A DNA stretch of 57,932 nucleotides from Streptomyces aurantiacus (lineage in GTDB: Bacteria > Actinomycetota > Actinomycetes > Streptomycetales > Streptomycetaceae), in contig NZ_LIPP01000022.1 in the NCBI RefSeq assembly GCF_001418335.1, positions 1-57,932 on the forward strand, in the 5' to 3' direction. How positions within the stretch are numbered: position 1 is the stretch's first letter; each line of letters begins with the position of its first letter. This document shows, in pieces, positions 33,517 to 42,340 of this stretch. The translations under genes and the position numbers were made by a program. A model generated the notes under the pieces. The model saw only the letters and a list, made by a program, of their open reading frames with translations, did no database searches and was not told the origin of the DNA.

Positions 33517-34390
33517 GGCTCTCCTGTCGGCGGCCACGCCGGCCGCGACGCAGTTGGGGCAGGATGAAGATGATGGTCACGGCCGCGACCATCAGGCTCG
33601 ACGCCGCGGAGATCGTCGGGTCGATCTCGACGGTGACGCTGTTGTACATCTGCACGGGCATGGTCTGGAAGGTCGGGGACCGCAGGAACAGCGCGATGAC
33701 GACCTCGTCGAACGAGACGATGAACGCGAAGATCGCGCCCGTCAGGATGCCGCGGCTGATCAGCGGCATCGTCACGCGGACGAACGACCGCAGGGGCGAG
33801 GCGCCGAGCGACGCGGAGGCCTTCAGCAGTTGCGGGTCGAACCCGCCGAGCGCCCCGGTGACGGAGACGATCATGTACGGCACGGCGATCGCGGTGTGGG
33901 CCAGTACGTATCCGGTCACCGTGCCGGTGAGCTGCCAGCGGAGGAAGGAGATGTACACCGCGACCGCCACGACGATCGCAGGGGCGACGATCGGCACCAT
34001 CAGCAAGGTGCGGACGAACTGGGCCGTCCGTCCCTGGAGTCTGGACAGTGCGACGGCGGCCGCGGTGCCCACCACCGTGGCCAGCACCGCGGTGAGCGTG
34101 GCGACCAGGAACGAGTTGCCCAGGGCGTCGAGCCAGACCGGATTGGTGAAGAAGTTCTCGTACAGCCGCCACGAGAACCCCTTCGGGGGGAACTGGAACG
34201 TCGTCGCGTCGCTGAAGCTCATCGGGATGACGACCAGGGTCGGCAGGACGAAGAAGGCGACGACGAGCCCGCCGAGCACCTTGAGCCACCACGGGATCGG
34301 GTCGACCTTCGTGTAGCGCCGACGAGAGAGCGCCGGGCCGGTGTCCACCTGGACCGTCTTCACTTGGCCGATTTTCGTCGGGCTGGTCAC
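33500..34390 (-). CDS. ABC-transporter permease, PotC-like
   Basis: 296 residues with six membrane helices (VLGGLVVAFFVLPTLVVIPM, then LATVVGTAAAVALS and later helices). The EAA-loop segment is LLKASASLGASPLRSFVRVTMPLI. It is the second inner-membrane subunit of the polyamine-type importer. The GTG start overlaps the other permease's stop by 4 nt. The C-terminus is Arg-rich. Confidence 0.92.
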   Translation of the reverse strand: MTSPTKIGQVKTVQVDTGPALSRRRYTKVDPIPWWLKVLGGLVVAFFVLPTLVVIPMSFSDATTFQFPPKGFSWRLYENFFTNPVWLDALGNSFLVATLTAVLATVVGTAAAVALSRLQGRTAQFVRTLLMVPIVAPAIVVAVAVYISFLRWQLTGTVTGYVLAHTAIAVPYMIVSVTGALGGFDPQLLKASASLGASPLRSFVRVTMPLISRGILTGAIFAFIVSFDEVVIALFLRSPTFQTMPVQMYNSVTVEIDPTISAASSLMVAAVTIIFILPQLRRGRRGRRQESHADDT

Positions 34391-35247
34391 GGGCGGTCCT
34401 TCGGTCGACTCGTCGCGACCACACCGATCGCGGACACGGTGCCGCCCACCCGGTTCGCCCATGCGACGAGCACGAGGGTGACGATCAGTACGACGATGCC
34501 GAGCGCCCCCGCGGCGGGGAAGTCGAGCAGGAGGGTCGTCCGCTGGGCGAGCAGTTGGGCGACGAGCGACTCCTGCGGCGATCCGAGCAGCGCCGGCGTC
34601 ACGTAGAACCCGAGGCTGAGGGTGAACACCAGGACCACGCCGGCCATCACCCCGCCCCGGGACAGCGGCCAGAAGACCTTCCAGAACGCCGCGGTCGGAG
34701 ACGATCCGAGCCCCCTCGCGGCGAGCAGCAGTCTCCGGTCGATGGAGCCGAGGGTGCTGAACAGCGGCAGCACCATGAACGGGAGCATCACCTGCGTCAT
34801 GGCGATCGTCACGCCGGCGGTCGTGCCGTACAGGACGACGTGGTCGGCCCCGAGCAGTTCGAACAGGCTCTGCACCGGCCCGCCGTCCTGGAGGATGATC
34901 ACCCACGCGAAGTTGCGTGCCATCACCGAGGTCCAGAAGGGGATCAGGACGATCACCAGGAGGATGCCGCGGGCGCGCGGGCCCACCCGGGTCATCAGAT
35001 ACGCGTAGGGATACCCGAGCAGCAGCGCGATGGCCGTCACGGTCGCGGCGGTCAGCGCCGTGCGCCCGAGCACCGTCATGGTCACGCCGTCGGTGAAGAG
35101 GTTGCTGTAGTTCTTGAGCGTCCAGGCGGGGGTCGAGACGCTGTCGACGAGGGTCTTGCCCAGCGGCACCAGCAGAATGCCGGTGAGCAGGGCCAGTGCC
35201 GGTACCAGGGGGAACCAACGCGACCACTTGATATTGACCGAGGACAT
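34387..35247 (-). CDS. ABC-transporter permease, PotB-like
   Basis: 286 residues, six membrane helices beginning WFPLVPALALLTGILLVPLG. The EAA-loop region is LLLAARGLGSSPTAAFWKVFWPLSRGG. First permease of the importer, it starts 30 nt after the bicupin gene. The family (PotB/FbpB) suggests a small charged or amino-group-bearing substrate, but this is weak evidence for the actual ligand. Confidence 0.92.
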   Translation of the reverse strand: MSSVNIKWSRWFPLVPALALLTGILLVPLGKTLVDSVSTPAWTLKNYSNLFTDGVTMTVLGRTALTAATVTAIALLLGYPYAYLMTRVGPRARGILLVIVLIPFWTSVMARNFAWVIILQDGGPVQSLFELLGADHVVLYGTTAGVTIAMTQVMLPFMVLPLFSTLGSIDRRLLLAARGLGSSPTAAFWKVFWPLSRGGVMAGVVLVFTLSLGFYVTPALLGSPQESLVAQLLAQRTTLLLDFPAAGALGIVVLIVTLVLVAWANRVGGTVSAIGVVATSRPKDRP

Positions 35248-35277
35248 CCTCGTCCCCTTCCAGCTTGTGCGGCGCGG

Positions 35278-36195
35278 TCAGCGGGCCGGGTAGTCGGTTT
35301 CGTTGAGGATCCAGCCGGGGCGGGCGGAGAAGTCCTGGCGCGGCGGCGAGAAGATGTCGATCAGTTGCTGGTGGGAGCCGACGCCCTGGGTCGTGTGGAC
35401 GGCGGGCGGCGGGATGACGGTGATCGACGGCGATCCGACCCGGCCGTGCTCCTCGGGCCGCCACTGGGTCGAGTCGGGGCCCCACGGGTACTGGATGTGG
35501 TGGATGAACTCACCCTTGACCGCCAGGGACAGCTGCTCGAAGTCGTCGTGGGAGTGCGGGGAGAGCTTGATGGGGTTGCGCGGGGTGGGCTCCTCGGCGA
35601 GGAAGTTCACCATGAGGTTGGTGGTGCGGAAGATCCGGCCGAACCGCCCCTCGCTGATGGGTGTGTCAGCGAGCCGGTAGACGCGCAGCCGGAAGCCGCC
35701 CACCGGGTCCGGCCACGGTACGAGCGGAGCGCAGCGTGGGTCCGGTCCGGCGTACACGTCGGAGTTGACCGCCGTGCCGCCCAGATCCTCGGCTACGGCG
35801 GAGAACAGCCGGATGACGGGCCCGTCGGTCAGCGCCTCGATGGCACTGTCACCCGGTGGCACCACGACGAACGCCTCCTCGGCCACCTCCTGTCGGTCAC
35901 CGCCGGCGGTGACCCGGAGCGAGGCGCTGCCGGAGTGCATGAGTACGGCGTACTCGTCGGGCTGCCCCTCGCGGGAGAAACGGTCGCCCGCGACCGCGTC
36001 GGTCCACACGAGCACGACGTTCTGGCCGCGTGTCACCCAGGTGCGGCTGCCGGCGGGGCTGACCGCGGTGGGCGCGAGTTCGGTGAACTCCAGGTACTGG
36101 GCCCTTGAGATCGGAGTGGCCGGATCGATCGTCACCTGCGTGGGTGGGACGCTCGCCAGTTGCGACCGGATGTCGTCCTTGGCGTAGCTGGTCAT
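35278..36195 (-). CDS. Bicupin-like protein of unknown function
   Basis: 305 residues. The second half has a clear cupin motif 1, SPHSHDDFEQLSLAVKGEF (HxH, Glu), and motif 2, PSITVIPPPAVHTTQGVG (His). The first half has a cupin-like barrel (DEYAVLMHSGSASLRV, EAFVVVPPGDSAIEAL) with no obvious metal ligands. Such bicupins include dioxygenases, isomerases and sugar-binding proteins. The ATG overlaps the BKACE stop by 4 nt, indicating a shared pathway role. Specific function is unknown. Confidence 0.7.
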   Translation of the reverse strand: MTSYAKDDIRSQLASVPPTQVTIDPATPISRAQYLEFTELAPTAVSPAGSRTWVTRGQNVVLVWTDAVAGDRFSREGQPDEYAVLMHSGSASLRVTAGGDRQEVAEEAFVVVPPGDSAIEALTDGPVIRLFSAVAEDLGGTAVNSDVYAGPDPRCAPLVPWPDPVGGFRLRVYRLADTPISEGRFGRIFRTTNLMVNFLAEEPTPRNPIKLSPHSHDDFEQLSLAVKGEFIHHIQYPWGPDSTQWRPEEHGRVGSPSITVIPPPAVHTTQGVGSHQQLIDIFSPPRQDFSARPGWILNETDYPAR

Positions 36196-37151
36196 CTCGA
36201 TGCCTCTCGTATCGGTTGCAGCGTGCTGTCGTGCGCGCCCTTGAGGGCCAGCATCCGGCGGACGTCGGCCGGTGTCGCGATCTGTTTGCCCAGGTCGGTG
36301 AGGGTCTCCCGGACCTTACGGACCTGTTGGGCATTGCTGGTCGCCTTGGCGCCCTTGCCGATGTAGAGGTTGTCCTCAAGACCCACGCGTACGTGACCGC
36401 CCAGCCATGCGCTGTGGGTGCAGAACTGCATCTGGTGGCGCCCCGCGGCGAAGGCGGAGAAGTGGTAGTCGTCGCCGAAGAGCTTGTCGGCGATGGCGAC
36501 CATGTGCGTGAGGTTGGCGTGATCGGCCCCGATTCCGCCGAGCACCCCGAAGACGCCCTGGATGAGGAACGGCGGTTCGGCCAGCCCTCGTTCGGCGAAG
36601 TGGGCGAGGGTGTACAGGTGCCCGATGTCGTAGCACTCGTACTCGAACCTGGTCCCGCCCCGTTCGCCCAGTTCCCGCAGCGCGTACTCGATCTGCTCGA
36701 AGGAGTTGATGAACGGGCTGCGGTAGGTGTTCCGCACATAGGGCTCCTCCCACGAGTGTTTCCAGTGGGTGACCCGGTCGGCGATGCCGGAGTAGACGAA
36801 GTTCATCGACCCCATGTTGAGCGAGGCAAGTTCGGGGCTGAACCGTGTCGCCGCGGCGAGGCGTTCCTCGATCGTCATCGACGACGCGCCGCCGGTCGTG
36901 ATGTTGATGACCGCGTCGCTCCGGGCGACGATCGGCGGGATGATCTCCTCGAACACGCTCGGTTCGAAGGCGGGCCGGCCGTCCTCGGGATGCCTGGCGT
37001 GCAGATGGATGACGGCCGCCCCGGCCTCCGCGGCGGCGAGGGCCTCCGTGACGATCTCCTGGGGCGTGATCGGAAGGTGGTCGCTCTGCGACGGCACGTG
37101 GACCGAGCCCGTCACCGCGACGCTGATGATCACTGGGTCGGCGTTGATCAC
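36192..37151 (-). CDS. BKACE family beta-keto acid cleavage enzyme (DUF849)
   Basis: 319 residues. VTGSVHVPSQSDHLPITPQEIVTEALAAAEAGAAVIHLHAR is the DUF849/Kce start with the zinc ligands in HLH. VINITTGG, VFGVLGGIGADHANLTHMV and RVGLEDNLYIGKG (Glu ligand) complete the site. Family members condense a beta-keto acid with acetyl-CoA to give acetoacetate and a new acyl-CoA. The GTG start overlaps the DUF6282 gene by 4 nt. It points to a beta-keto acid intermediate in the pathway. Confidence 0.92.
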   Translation of the reverse strand: MINADPVIISVAVTGSVHVPSQSDHLPITPQEIVTEALAAAEAGAAVIHLHARHPEDGRPAFEPSVFEEIIPPIVARSDAVINITTGGASSMTIEERLAAATRFSPELASLNMGSMNFVYSGIADRVTHWKHSWEEPYVRNTYRSPFINSFEQIEYALRELGERGGTRFEYECYDIGHLYTLAHFAERGLAEPPFLIQGVFGVLGGIGADHANLTHMVAIADKLFGDDYHFSAFAAGRHQMQFCTHSAWLGGHVRVGLEDNLYIGKGAKATSNAQQVRKVRETLTDLGKQIATPADVRRMLALKGAHDSTLQPIREASR

Positions 37152-38077
37152 GACGGGCTGTCCTCCAGACCCAGCAGGAACGCGGGGTTGGCCGCGATCA
37201 TCGTGCGGATGTCCTTCTCGGCCACACCGTGGTCGAGCAGTGCTCCGACGAGGTAGATGTAACCGTCGACGGGCAGCGGGTTGCCCTTCTGGCCGAGGTC
37301 CGAGGAGATGACGGTCCGCTCGGGACCGACCCGGTCGATCCAGTCCACCAGCCGCTGTACGGGCCATCCCACGGCGGTCACCTCGGGGTGGTACATGGCG
37401 ATCTCGTGCTCGATGTAGGCGCCGAAACCCAGCAGTTCCTCGATGTCGCTCTCGGAGGCGCCCACGATGAAGTCGGGGTGCTGGACGAGCAGGCGCCGCA
37501 CTCCCTTGCTCTCGGCGACCGAGAAGAGGGCCTTCATCGACTCGGTGTCCAGGTGCCCGCCGGTGAGCAGGGTGCCGGTCTCCGCGACGAGACCGACGAC
37601 CGCGGCCGTGTCCGCCGAGACCTCCCCCGACGCGTCGAAGATCGACACTTCCTTCTCCAGCAGGTCGATGGCCGCACTGGGGAAGCCGCCGGCGGCGGCG
37701 TGGCTGTGGTGGTCGATGTGCTGCCGGGCACACGTGGTCGGCGCCCAGACGCAGCGTCCGCCCATGCGCAGGCTCATCGCCACGGCCGACGGGTTGACGC
37801 CACCGACCTCCGTGTTGAGCGCGACTCCTCCGTACACCGGGGTGGGGGCGTCCGCGAGCCATGTCTCCATGGCGAGCAGGTCCATCACCGTGTTGTGGTG
37901 ATGCGACTTGACGAGGATCGCCCGCATACCGATCCGCGCTCCGTCATGGGCGGCCTCGACGTGGTTCAGCCGTCGCGGGAAGGGGCTGGGACCCGAGTGG
38001 CAGTGCAGGTCCACCGCACCGGTCAGGGCCGACAGGACGGCCGGGGGGACCGGCCGCGTGTCTTCGGCTGTAGGCAT
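37148..38077 (-). CDS. DUF6282 amidohydrolase-like protein
   Basis: 309 residues. The start AVDLHCHSGPSPFPRR has the HxH metal pair of TIM-barrel amidohydrolases. Later candidate ligands are AILVKSHHHNTV, LLVQHPD and ERTVISSDLGQKGN (Asp), the usual order in the superfamily. I recognise it as the DUF6282 group, with no assigned reaction known to me. It is the first gene of the cluster. ATG 38077 has AAGGAG upstream, and the promoter with IclR-type operator is 41-69 nt away. Confidence 0.8.
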   Translation of the reverse strand: MPTAEDTRPVPPAVLSALTGAVDLHCHSGPSPFPRRLNHVEAAHDGARIGMRAILVKSHHHNTVMDLLAMETWLADAPTPVYGGVALNTEVGGVNPSAVAMSLRMGGRCVWAPTTCARQHIDHHSHAAAGGFPSAAIDLLEKEVSIFDASGEVSADTAAVVGLVAETGTLLTGGHLDTESMKALFSVAESKGVRRLLVQHPDFIVGASESDIEELLGFGAYIEHEIAMYHPEVTAVGWPVQRLVDWIDRVGPERTVISSDLGQKGNPLPVDGYIYLVGALLDHGVAEKDIRTMIAANPAFLLGLEDSPS

Positions 38078-38103
38078 GAAGCTCCTTCGTTTGTTACGTA
38101 TCT

Positions 38104-38146
38104 TGAACAGGATGTTCATCGTACGGATGGCGCATGTCTCTGTCTA
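38104..38146 (-). promoter_or_regulatory. Promoter and IclR operator 2 of the catabolic cluster
   Basis: On the minus strand TAGACA (38146-38141), 17 nt, TACGAT (38123-38118) form a promoter. Palindrome TGAACAGGATGTTCA (38104-38118 as read on plus) overlaps the last base of the -10 and covers the start point. Its half-site TGAAC/GTTCA equals that before the IclR gene at 31072. This geometry is classic repression. Confidence 0.65.
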
Positions 38147-38294
38147 TGGCTTGAACTCGATCTATCGGTGTCCAATGTGACGATTTGGGCATAAGGCCAG
38201 GTCGCTGGATCCTTGTGATGTGCGCGATCCGAATACATCAAAGCGCATTATGAACGCAATGGAGCCTTCCTCGCCACGGTGCGGGCAACGCGAA

Positions 38295-38323
38295 GCGCCC
38301 GCCCTTGTGGAAAGGGCGGGCGC
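38295..38323 (-). terminator. Terminator of the minus-strand GH87 gene
   Basis: 12-bp stem (38295-38306 with 38312-38323, arm GCGCCCGCCCTT) and 5-nt loop, 39 nt beyond the stop codon of the GH87 gene. It separates that gene from the promoter of the IclR-controlled cluster. Confidence 0.75.
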
Positions 38324-38361
38324 GGAACACGAGTGTCTCTCGTGTGTCTCCGGTGCTTGGC

Positions 38362-41300
38362 TCAGCGGTTCATACGGGCCGCCGACGCCGAGTTGGGTGT
38401 GCCGGTGATGGTGAACTGTGAGCCCGGCTCGATCAGTACGCTCCCTTCGGCCGAGTCGGTGATCGTGACGTTCGTCAGGGTCGCGCTGCCGCGGGCCCCG
38501 CTCATCGCGAGGATGCCGGAGCCGTTGTTCGACCCGTCGATCTTCACGTCGGTGATCTTCACGCCCGGCATCGCGCCGCCACCCGTCTTGAACTGGATGC
38601 CGTCGTACGTCGAGTCGTGGATCTCGGTGTCACGGATGGTCACGCCGGGGATGTCCTGGCCCTGCGCGAAGAGGGTGATGGCGCCGAACTCCTGGTCCTC
38701 GTTCCAGAACGCGCCACCTGTCCGGTGCAGGGCGTTGCCCGCGATGAGGGTCTGCCCGGAGAACGGGAGCGGGTCGTGGTCGGTGGCCAGCATGATGCCG
38801 GGGTAGTTCATCGTGTCGGCGACGACGTTGTTCTCGATGGTGTTGCCGTAACCGCCGTACACCGCGATGCCGTTGGCCCGCCACGGCAACTGGATCGTGT
38901 TGTTGCGGAAGTGGTTGTCGTGGCCGACGTCCACCGAGGTGTCCTTCACGTACTTGCTGGCCCAGACGGCGAGCGCGTCGTCACCGGTGTTGCGGAAGGA
39001 CGAGTTGTACACGGTGGAGTTGCGGGTGCCGTTGGCGAAGTTGATGCCGTCGGCGTAGGTGTTGCGGATACGTACGCCGGTGAACTCCAACTGGTCGCCG
39101 GGACCCCACAGTTCGGGGATGTTGGAGTAGTCGCGGCCGGCCCACACACCGACGTTGGCGTGCTCGATCCACACGTTGGTGATCTTCGTGCCCTTGCCGA
39201 AGCGGCCGTTGAGACCCACGCCGCCCTCGGCGTTGCCGTCGCCGCCGCGGATGGTGCCCGAGCCGAAGATGGCGATGTCGGAGATCTGGGTGTTGTGGTC
39301 GATGTCGAAGCCGAAGTTGCCCTCGTGCGGGTGGTTGATGCCTCCGGCCTGGTGGGGCGGGGTGAGTGTGTAGAGCTGGGAGTGCCACATGCCGGCGCCC
39401 CGGATGGTGACGTCCCGGATGCCGACCTGGTTGAACTCGCCGCGGTTCAGCGGGTCGTCGGTGAGGATCTTCTGTTCCTGGCGCCACTGCCCGGAGGGGA
39501 TCCAGACGCAGGAGATCTGGCCGTTCTGGTCGGCCGTGACCGCCCGCTGGAGGGCGTCGGTGTCGTCGATCCCGTCGTTCGGGACGGCGCCGTACTCGGT
39601 GATGGAGGTGCAGTTGGCCGGCTTGTCGGCCGCGGGTGCGACCTGCTCCAGGTCGACCAGGTCGATGATGTAGAACGCGGCCCTGTCGCCCTCGTCCCGC
39701 TGCAGGCGGAACTTGGTGCCTGCCGGGTAGCTCCGGGTCAGCAGCGCGTGCGACTCGTCGAACAGGCGCCGGGCGTCACCGCCGGGTGTGTTGGTCAGTC
39801 CCTCGGGCTGGTCGGTGTTCCCGTACAGCCAGCTGTGCTTCGACGACAGGTTCAGCTTCTGCACGAAGGTGTCGTCGGCGTACAGACTGATCGTGGCCTC
39901 CGCTCCGCCGCCGTTCGCGGCGTCCGGGACGGAGTTGCGCACCACGATCGAGTTGGAGGGTGAGGTCGAGGTGAACTCGACGAACTGGCCGGCGGAATTG
40001 AGCCGGACGGATTCGCGGCCCGAGGACTCGGTGGCGAAGTTGGTGTGCCCGAAGGTCCGCTTGGCGTCGGTGGTCAGGAGGGTGCCCTGGTAGCGGCCGT
40101 CCTCCGCCTCCAGCTCGGTGTACGGGACGGCGGCGCCGCGGCCGACGACGAGGGACTTGGCCAGCACGTTGTTGTTCTCGTTCGTCTCACTGACGACGCC
40201 GGTGGCGTCGGCGGTCGCGGTGAGGGTGGCCCCGCCGCCGGTCGCCGTCCAGGTCCCGCTGATCGCCACGTCGACCGTGGCTCCGGACGCCACCTGCCCG
40301 GTCGTGCCGTTGAGTGTGGTGGAGCCGGCCTGCAGTCTCGTCACCGAGCCGGCCGCCGCCGCGGTGGTGCCGCGGTTGTGCACGGCGACGGTGAAGGAGA
40401 CGGGCGAGCCGACGGCCGGGTTGGCCGGGTTGGTGGTGATGCCGCCGACTTCGAGGTCCGGGCCTGGGGCCTGGCTGACGACCAGCCGGTTCGCGGCGGT
40501 GCGGCTGTTGTTGGTGTCGTCGAGCTCGGCGACCGTGCCGCGCGGGTCGACCGCGGCGGAGATGGTGTAGTCACCGGCCGGGCGGGTGCCCGCGGCGACG
40601 GCCACGGTGGTGGACGCGCCCGGTTCGAGCGCGGGTACGGTTCCGCTGCCGGCGACCGTTCCCTCCACACTGGCTTCGACGGTCGTGGCGGCCGAGCGCG
40701 CGGTGCCCGCGTTGCGGACGGTGGCGTTCACGGTCACCGCGTCCCGCTCGGACGGGGCGGCGGGTGTCCAGTCAAGGCCTGTGACGGTCAGGTCGGGTGC
40801 GGGTGCGGCGGTCCCGACGACCTGGAACTCGGCGACCTGGCCGCCGGGCGCCCCGGTGTTGGAGAAGAACCGGAGCCGGACGTCCGACCAGCGGCCGGTG
40901 ACGGGGATGGTCACCGAGTTGTCGTCCCGGGAGGGGCTGAACGCGTAGTCGGCGCGGTCGCGCAGCGAGGTGAATCCGCTCGCCGAGTTCGCCCGGCCAA
41001 GGACCTGGATGCTCTGGGTCCTGGCCGCCCACACCTGGTCCGGGTTGAGCTTGACCACCACGGCGTCCACGTCGGCGTCGGCGCCGAGCTCGACGGTCAG
41101 GTCGGAGGGATGCCCTGCCGCCTCCCAGTAGGTGGAGGTGGAGTCGTCGGTGGCGTTCGCGGCGACGAAGTTCTGGACCGACGAGGTGGCCTCGACCGGC
41201 TTGTTGCGCGCCAGGTTGGTGCCGTCGGGCACCGGTGTGGTGCCGTCGTCGTCGCCGTTCACCTCCAGCTCGGAGAGCTGAGCGGCGTTCCAGCCGGTGT

Positions 41301-41811
41301 TCCCGGTGATGTTCACGCGGACGTAGCGTGCCTCGGCCGGGGAGGCGAGGTCCACCGGGACGGTGTTGGCCCGCGCGGGGTCGAACGCCTGGCCGGTGGA
41401 GGCCGCGAGAGTACGGAAGTCGGAGCCGTCGGTGCTGCCTTGGAGGGAGAGGGTCTGGTTACGGCTCTCCCAGGCGGCGGGCAGTTTGAGTACCACCTGG
41501 TCGACGGTGCGGGTCGCGCCGAGGTCGACCTGGACCCACTGCGGGAAGGACCCGGCGGGCCCTTCCCAGTAGGACGCCTGGGCGCCGTCGGTGACGTTCC
41601 CGGCGGTGTAGGAGCCGTTCGAGCCGCCCGCCGTGGCCGGACGTCCGAGGGCGAGGTTGACGTCGGCCGCCGCCTTCGACCGCGCGGTGTCGTCCGGGGC
41701 GGTGGCCGCGTGGGCGCTCGACGTGAAGGCCAGCGGTATCAGCCCCGTCGTCATGAGCGCGGCTATGGCGGCGCCGGTCAGTGACCGGCGGCCGAGGTGT
41801 CTCCATCTCAT
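38362..41811 (-). CDS. Secreted multidomain GH87-like glucanase (1149 aa)
   Basis: Twin-Arg-like signal peptide (RRSLTGAAIAALMTTG, cleavage near residue 35). Then two discoidin-type carbohydrate-binding domains (about 50-185, 195-335), two CARDB domains (about 340-440, 445-545), a CBM6/35-like module beginning ELEAEDGRYQG (about 555-705) and a right-handed beta-helix to the end. The helix carries D921 (YADGIN) and D944-D945 (NTGDDALAVW). This D-x22-DD spacing matches the catalytic triad of GH87 alpha-1,3-glucanases and mycodextranases. It is divergent from a second GH87 gene, and should cut insoluble alpha-1,3-linked glucan outside the cell. Confidence 0.85.
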   Translation of the reverse strand: MRWRHLGRRSLTGAAIAALMTTGLIPLAFTSSAHAATAPDDTARSKAAADVNLALGRPATAGGSNGSYTAGNVTDGAQASYWEGPAGSFPQWVQVDLGATRTVDQVVLKLPAAWESRNQTLSLQGSTDGSDFRTLAASTGQAFDPARANTVPVDLASPAEARYVRVNITGNTGWNAAQLSELEVNGDDDGTTPVPDGTNLARNKPVEATSSVQNFVAANATDDSTSTYWEAAGHPSDLTVELGADADVDAVVVKLNPDQVWAARTQSIQVLGRANSASGFTSLRDRADYAFSPSRDDNSVTIPVTGRWSDVRLRFFSNTGAPGGQVAEFQVVGTAAPAPDLTVTGLDWTPAAPSERDAVTVNATVRNAGTARSAATTVEASVEGTVAGSGTVPALEPGASTTVAVAAGTRPAGDYTISAAVDPRGTVAELDDTNNSRTAANRLVVSQAPGPDLEVGGITTNPANPAVGSPVSFTVAVHNRGTTAAAAGSVTRLQAGSTTLNGTTGQVASGATVDVAISGTWTATGGGATLTATADATGVVSETNENNNVLAKSLVVGRGAAVPYTELEAEDGRYQGTLLTTDAKRTFGHTNFATESSGRESVRLNSAGQFVEFTSTSPSNSIVVRNSVPDAANGGGAEATISLYADDTFVQKLNLSSKHSWLYGNTDQPEGLTNTPGGDARRLFDESHALLTRSYPAGTKFRLQRDEGDRAAFYIIDLVDLEQVAPAADKPANCTSITEYGAVPNDGIDDTDALQRAVTADQNGQISCVWIPSGQWRQEQKILTDDPLNRGEFNQVGIRDVTIRGAGMWHSQLYTLTPPHQAGGINHPHEGNFGFDIDHNTQISDIAIFGSGTIRGGDGNAEGGVGLNGRFGKGTKITNVWIEHANVGVWAGRDYSNIPELWGPGDQLEFTGVRIRNTYADGINFANGTRNSTVYNSSFRNTGDDALAVWASKYVKDTSVDVGHDNHFRNNTIQLPWRANGIAVYGGYGNTIENNVVADTMNYPGIMLATDHDPLPFSGQTLIAGNALHRTGGAFWNEDQEFGAITLFAQGQDIPGVTIRDTEIHDSTYDGIQFKTGGGAMPGVKITDVKIDGSNNGSGILAMSGARGSATLTNVTITDSAEGSVLIEPGSQFTITGTPNSASAARMNR

Positions 41812-42340
41812 GGGGTCCTCTGTTCCGTTGTTCTGTGGGGGAGCGGGAGTGCGGCGGACAGGCCGGGCACGCCGGGCGGGCACGGGAGTGCGAAGAGGGA
41901 GAGGAGCGGCCGTTGAGGCATGCGCCGAACTTGCCCACAAATTGAGCAGTCCAGTCGATTCTTTGCGGAAACTACGCCCACAGGTTTCTAGCCCGTCTCC
42001 GCTTTGTCAACGGTCCGGGTACGACCGATAGTTGAAGTGAAAGCGACTTGCGTCGCTTGCGGTCTGACTTGCGTTTTTCCGACAGTCCGCGCGAAAGTCG
42101 CTGGCCCGGTGGCTCAGCTGGCGTGGGAGCCGGGCGGAGCCGCGTTTTAGGCGTGTTCACGCCATAGACGTACCGTCAGACGTCTGCAACTCTCTGATCG
42201 ATCGTCGCAAAAGACAGCTACTCCGCCGCACATTGAAGCGCGATGTGTCGACCCCCTGGTTACCGACCCCCCACGCACACCCATCCACCCAGCCGCCCCG
42301 GGACCGCCCACATCCGGACCGGGACGGAGATCGGGGACAC
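41812..42340. promoter_or_regulatory. 529-bp divergent promoter region of the two GH87 genes
   Basis: No gene. Candidate LacI half-sites: GCGACTTGCG (42043-42052, within AAGCGAC/GTCGCTT arms 42041-42058), TGACTTGCG (42065-42073) and inverted GCGAAAGTCGC (42091-42101). On the minus strand a TTGACA (42010-42005) is a possible -35 for the leftward gene. TTGCG half-sites recur at the LacI gene (46671-46706) and before the binding-protein gene (47738). Confidence 0.5.

Noticed and set aside
40045..41784. 579-codon plus-strand open frame opposite the minus-strand GH87 gene
   Set aside because: Antisense shadow over the discoidin and CARDB domains, which are clearly real on the minus strand.
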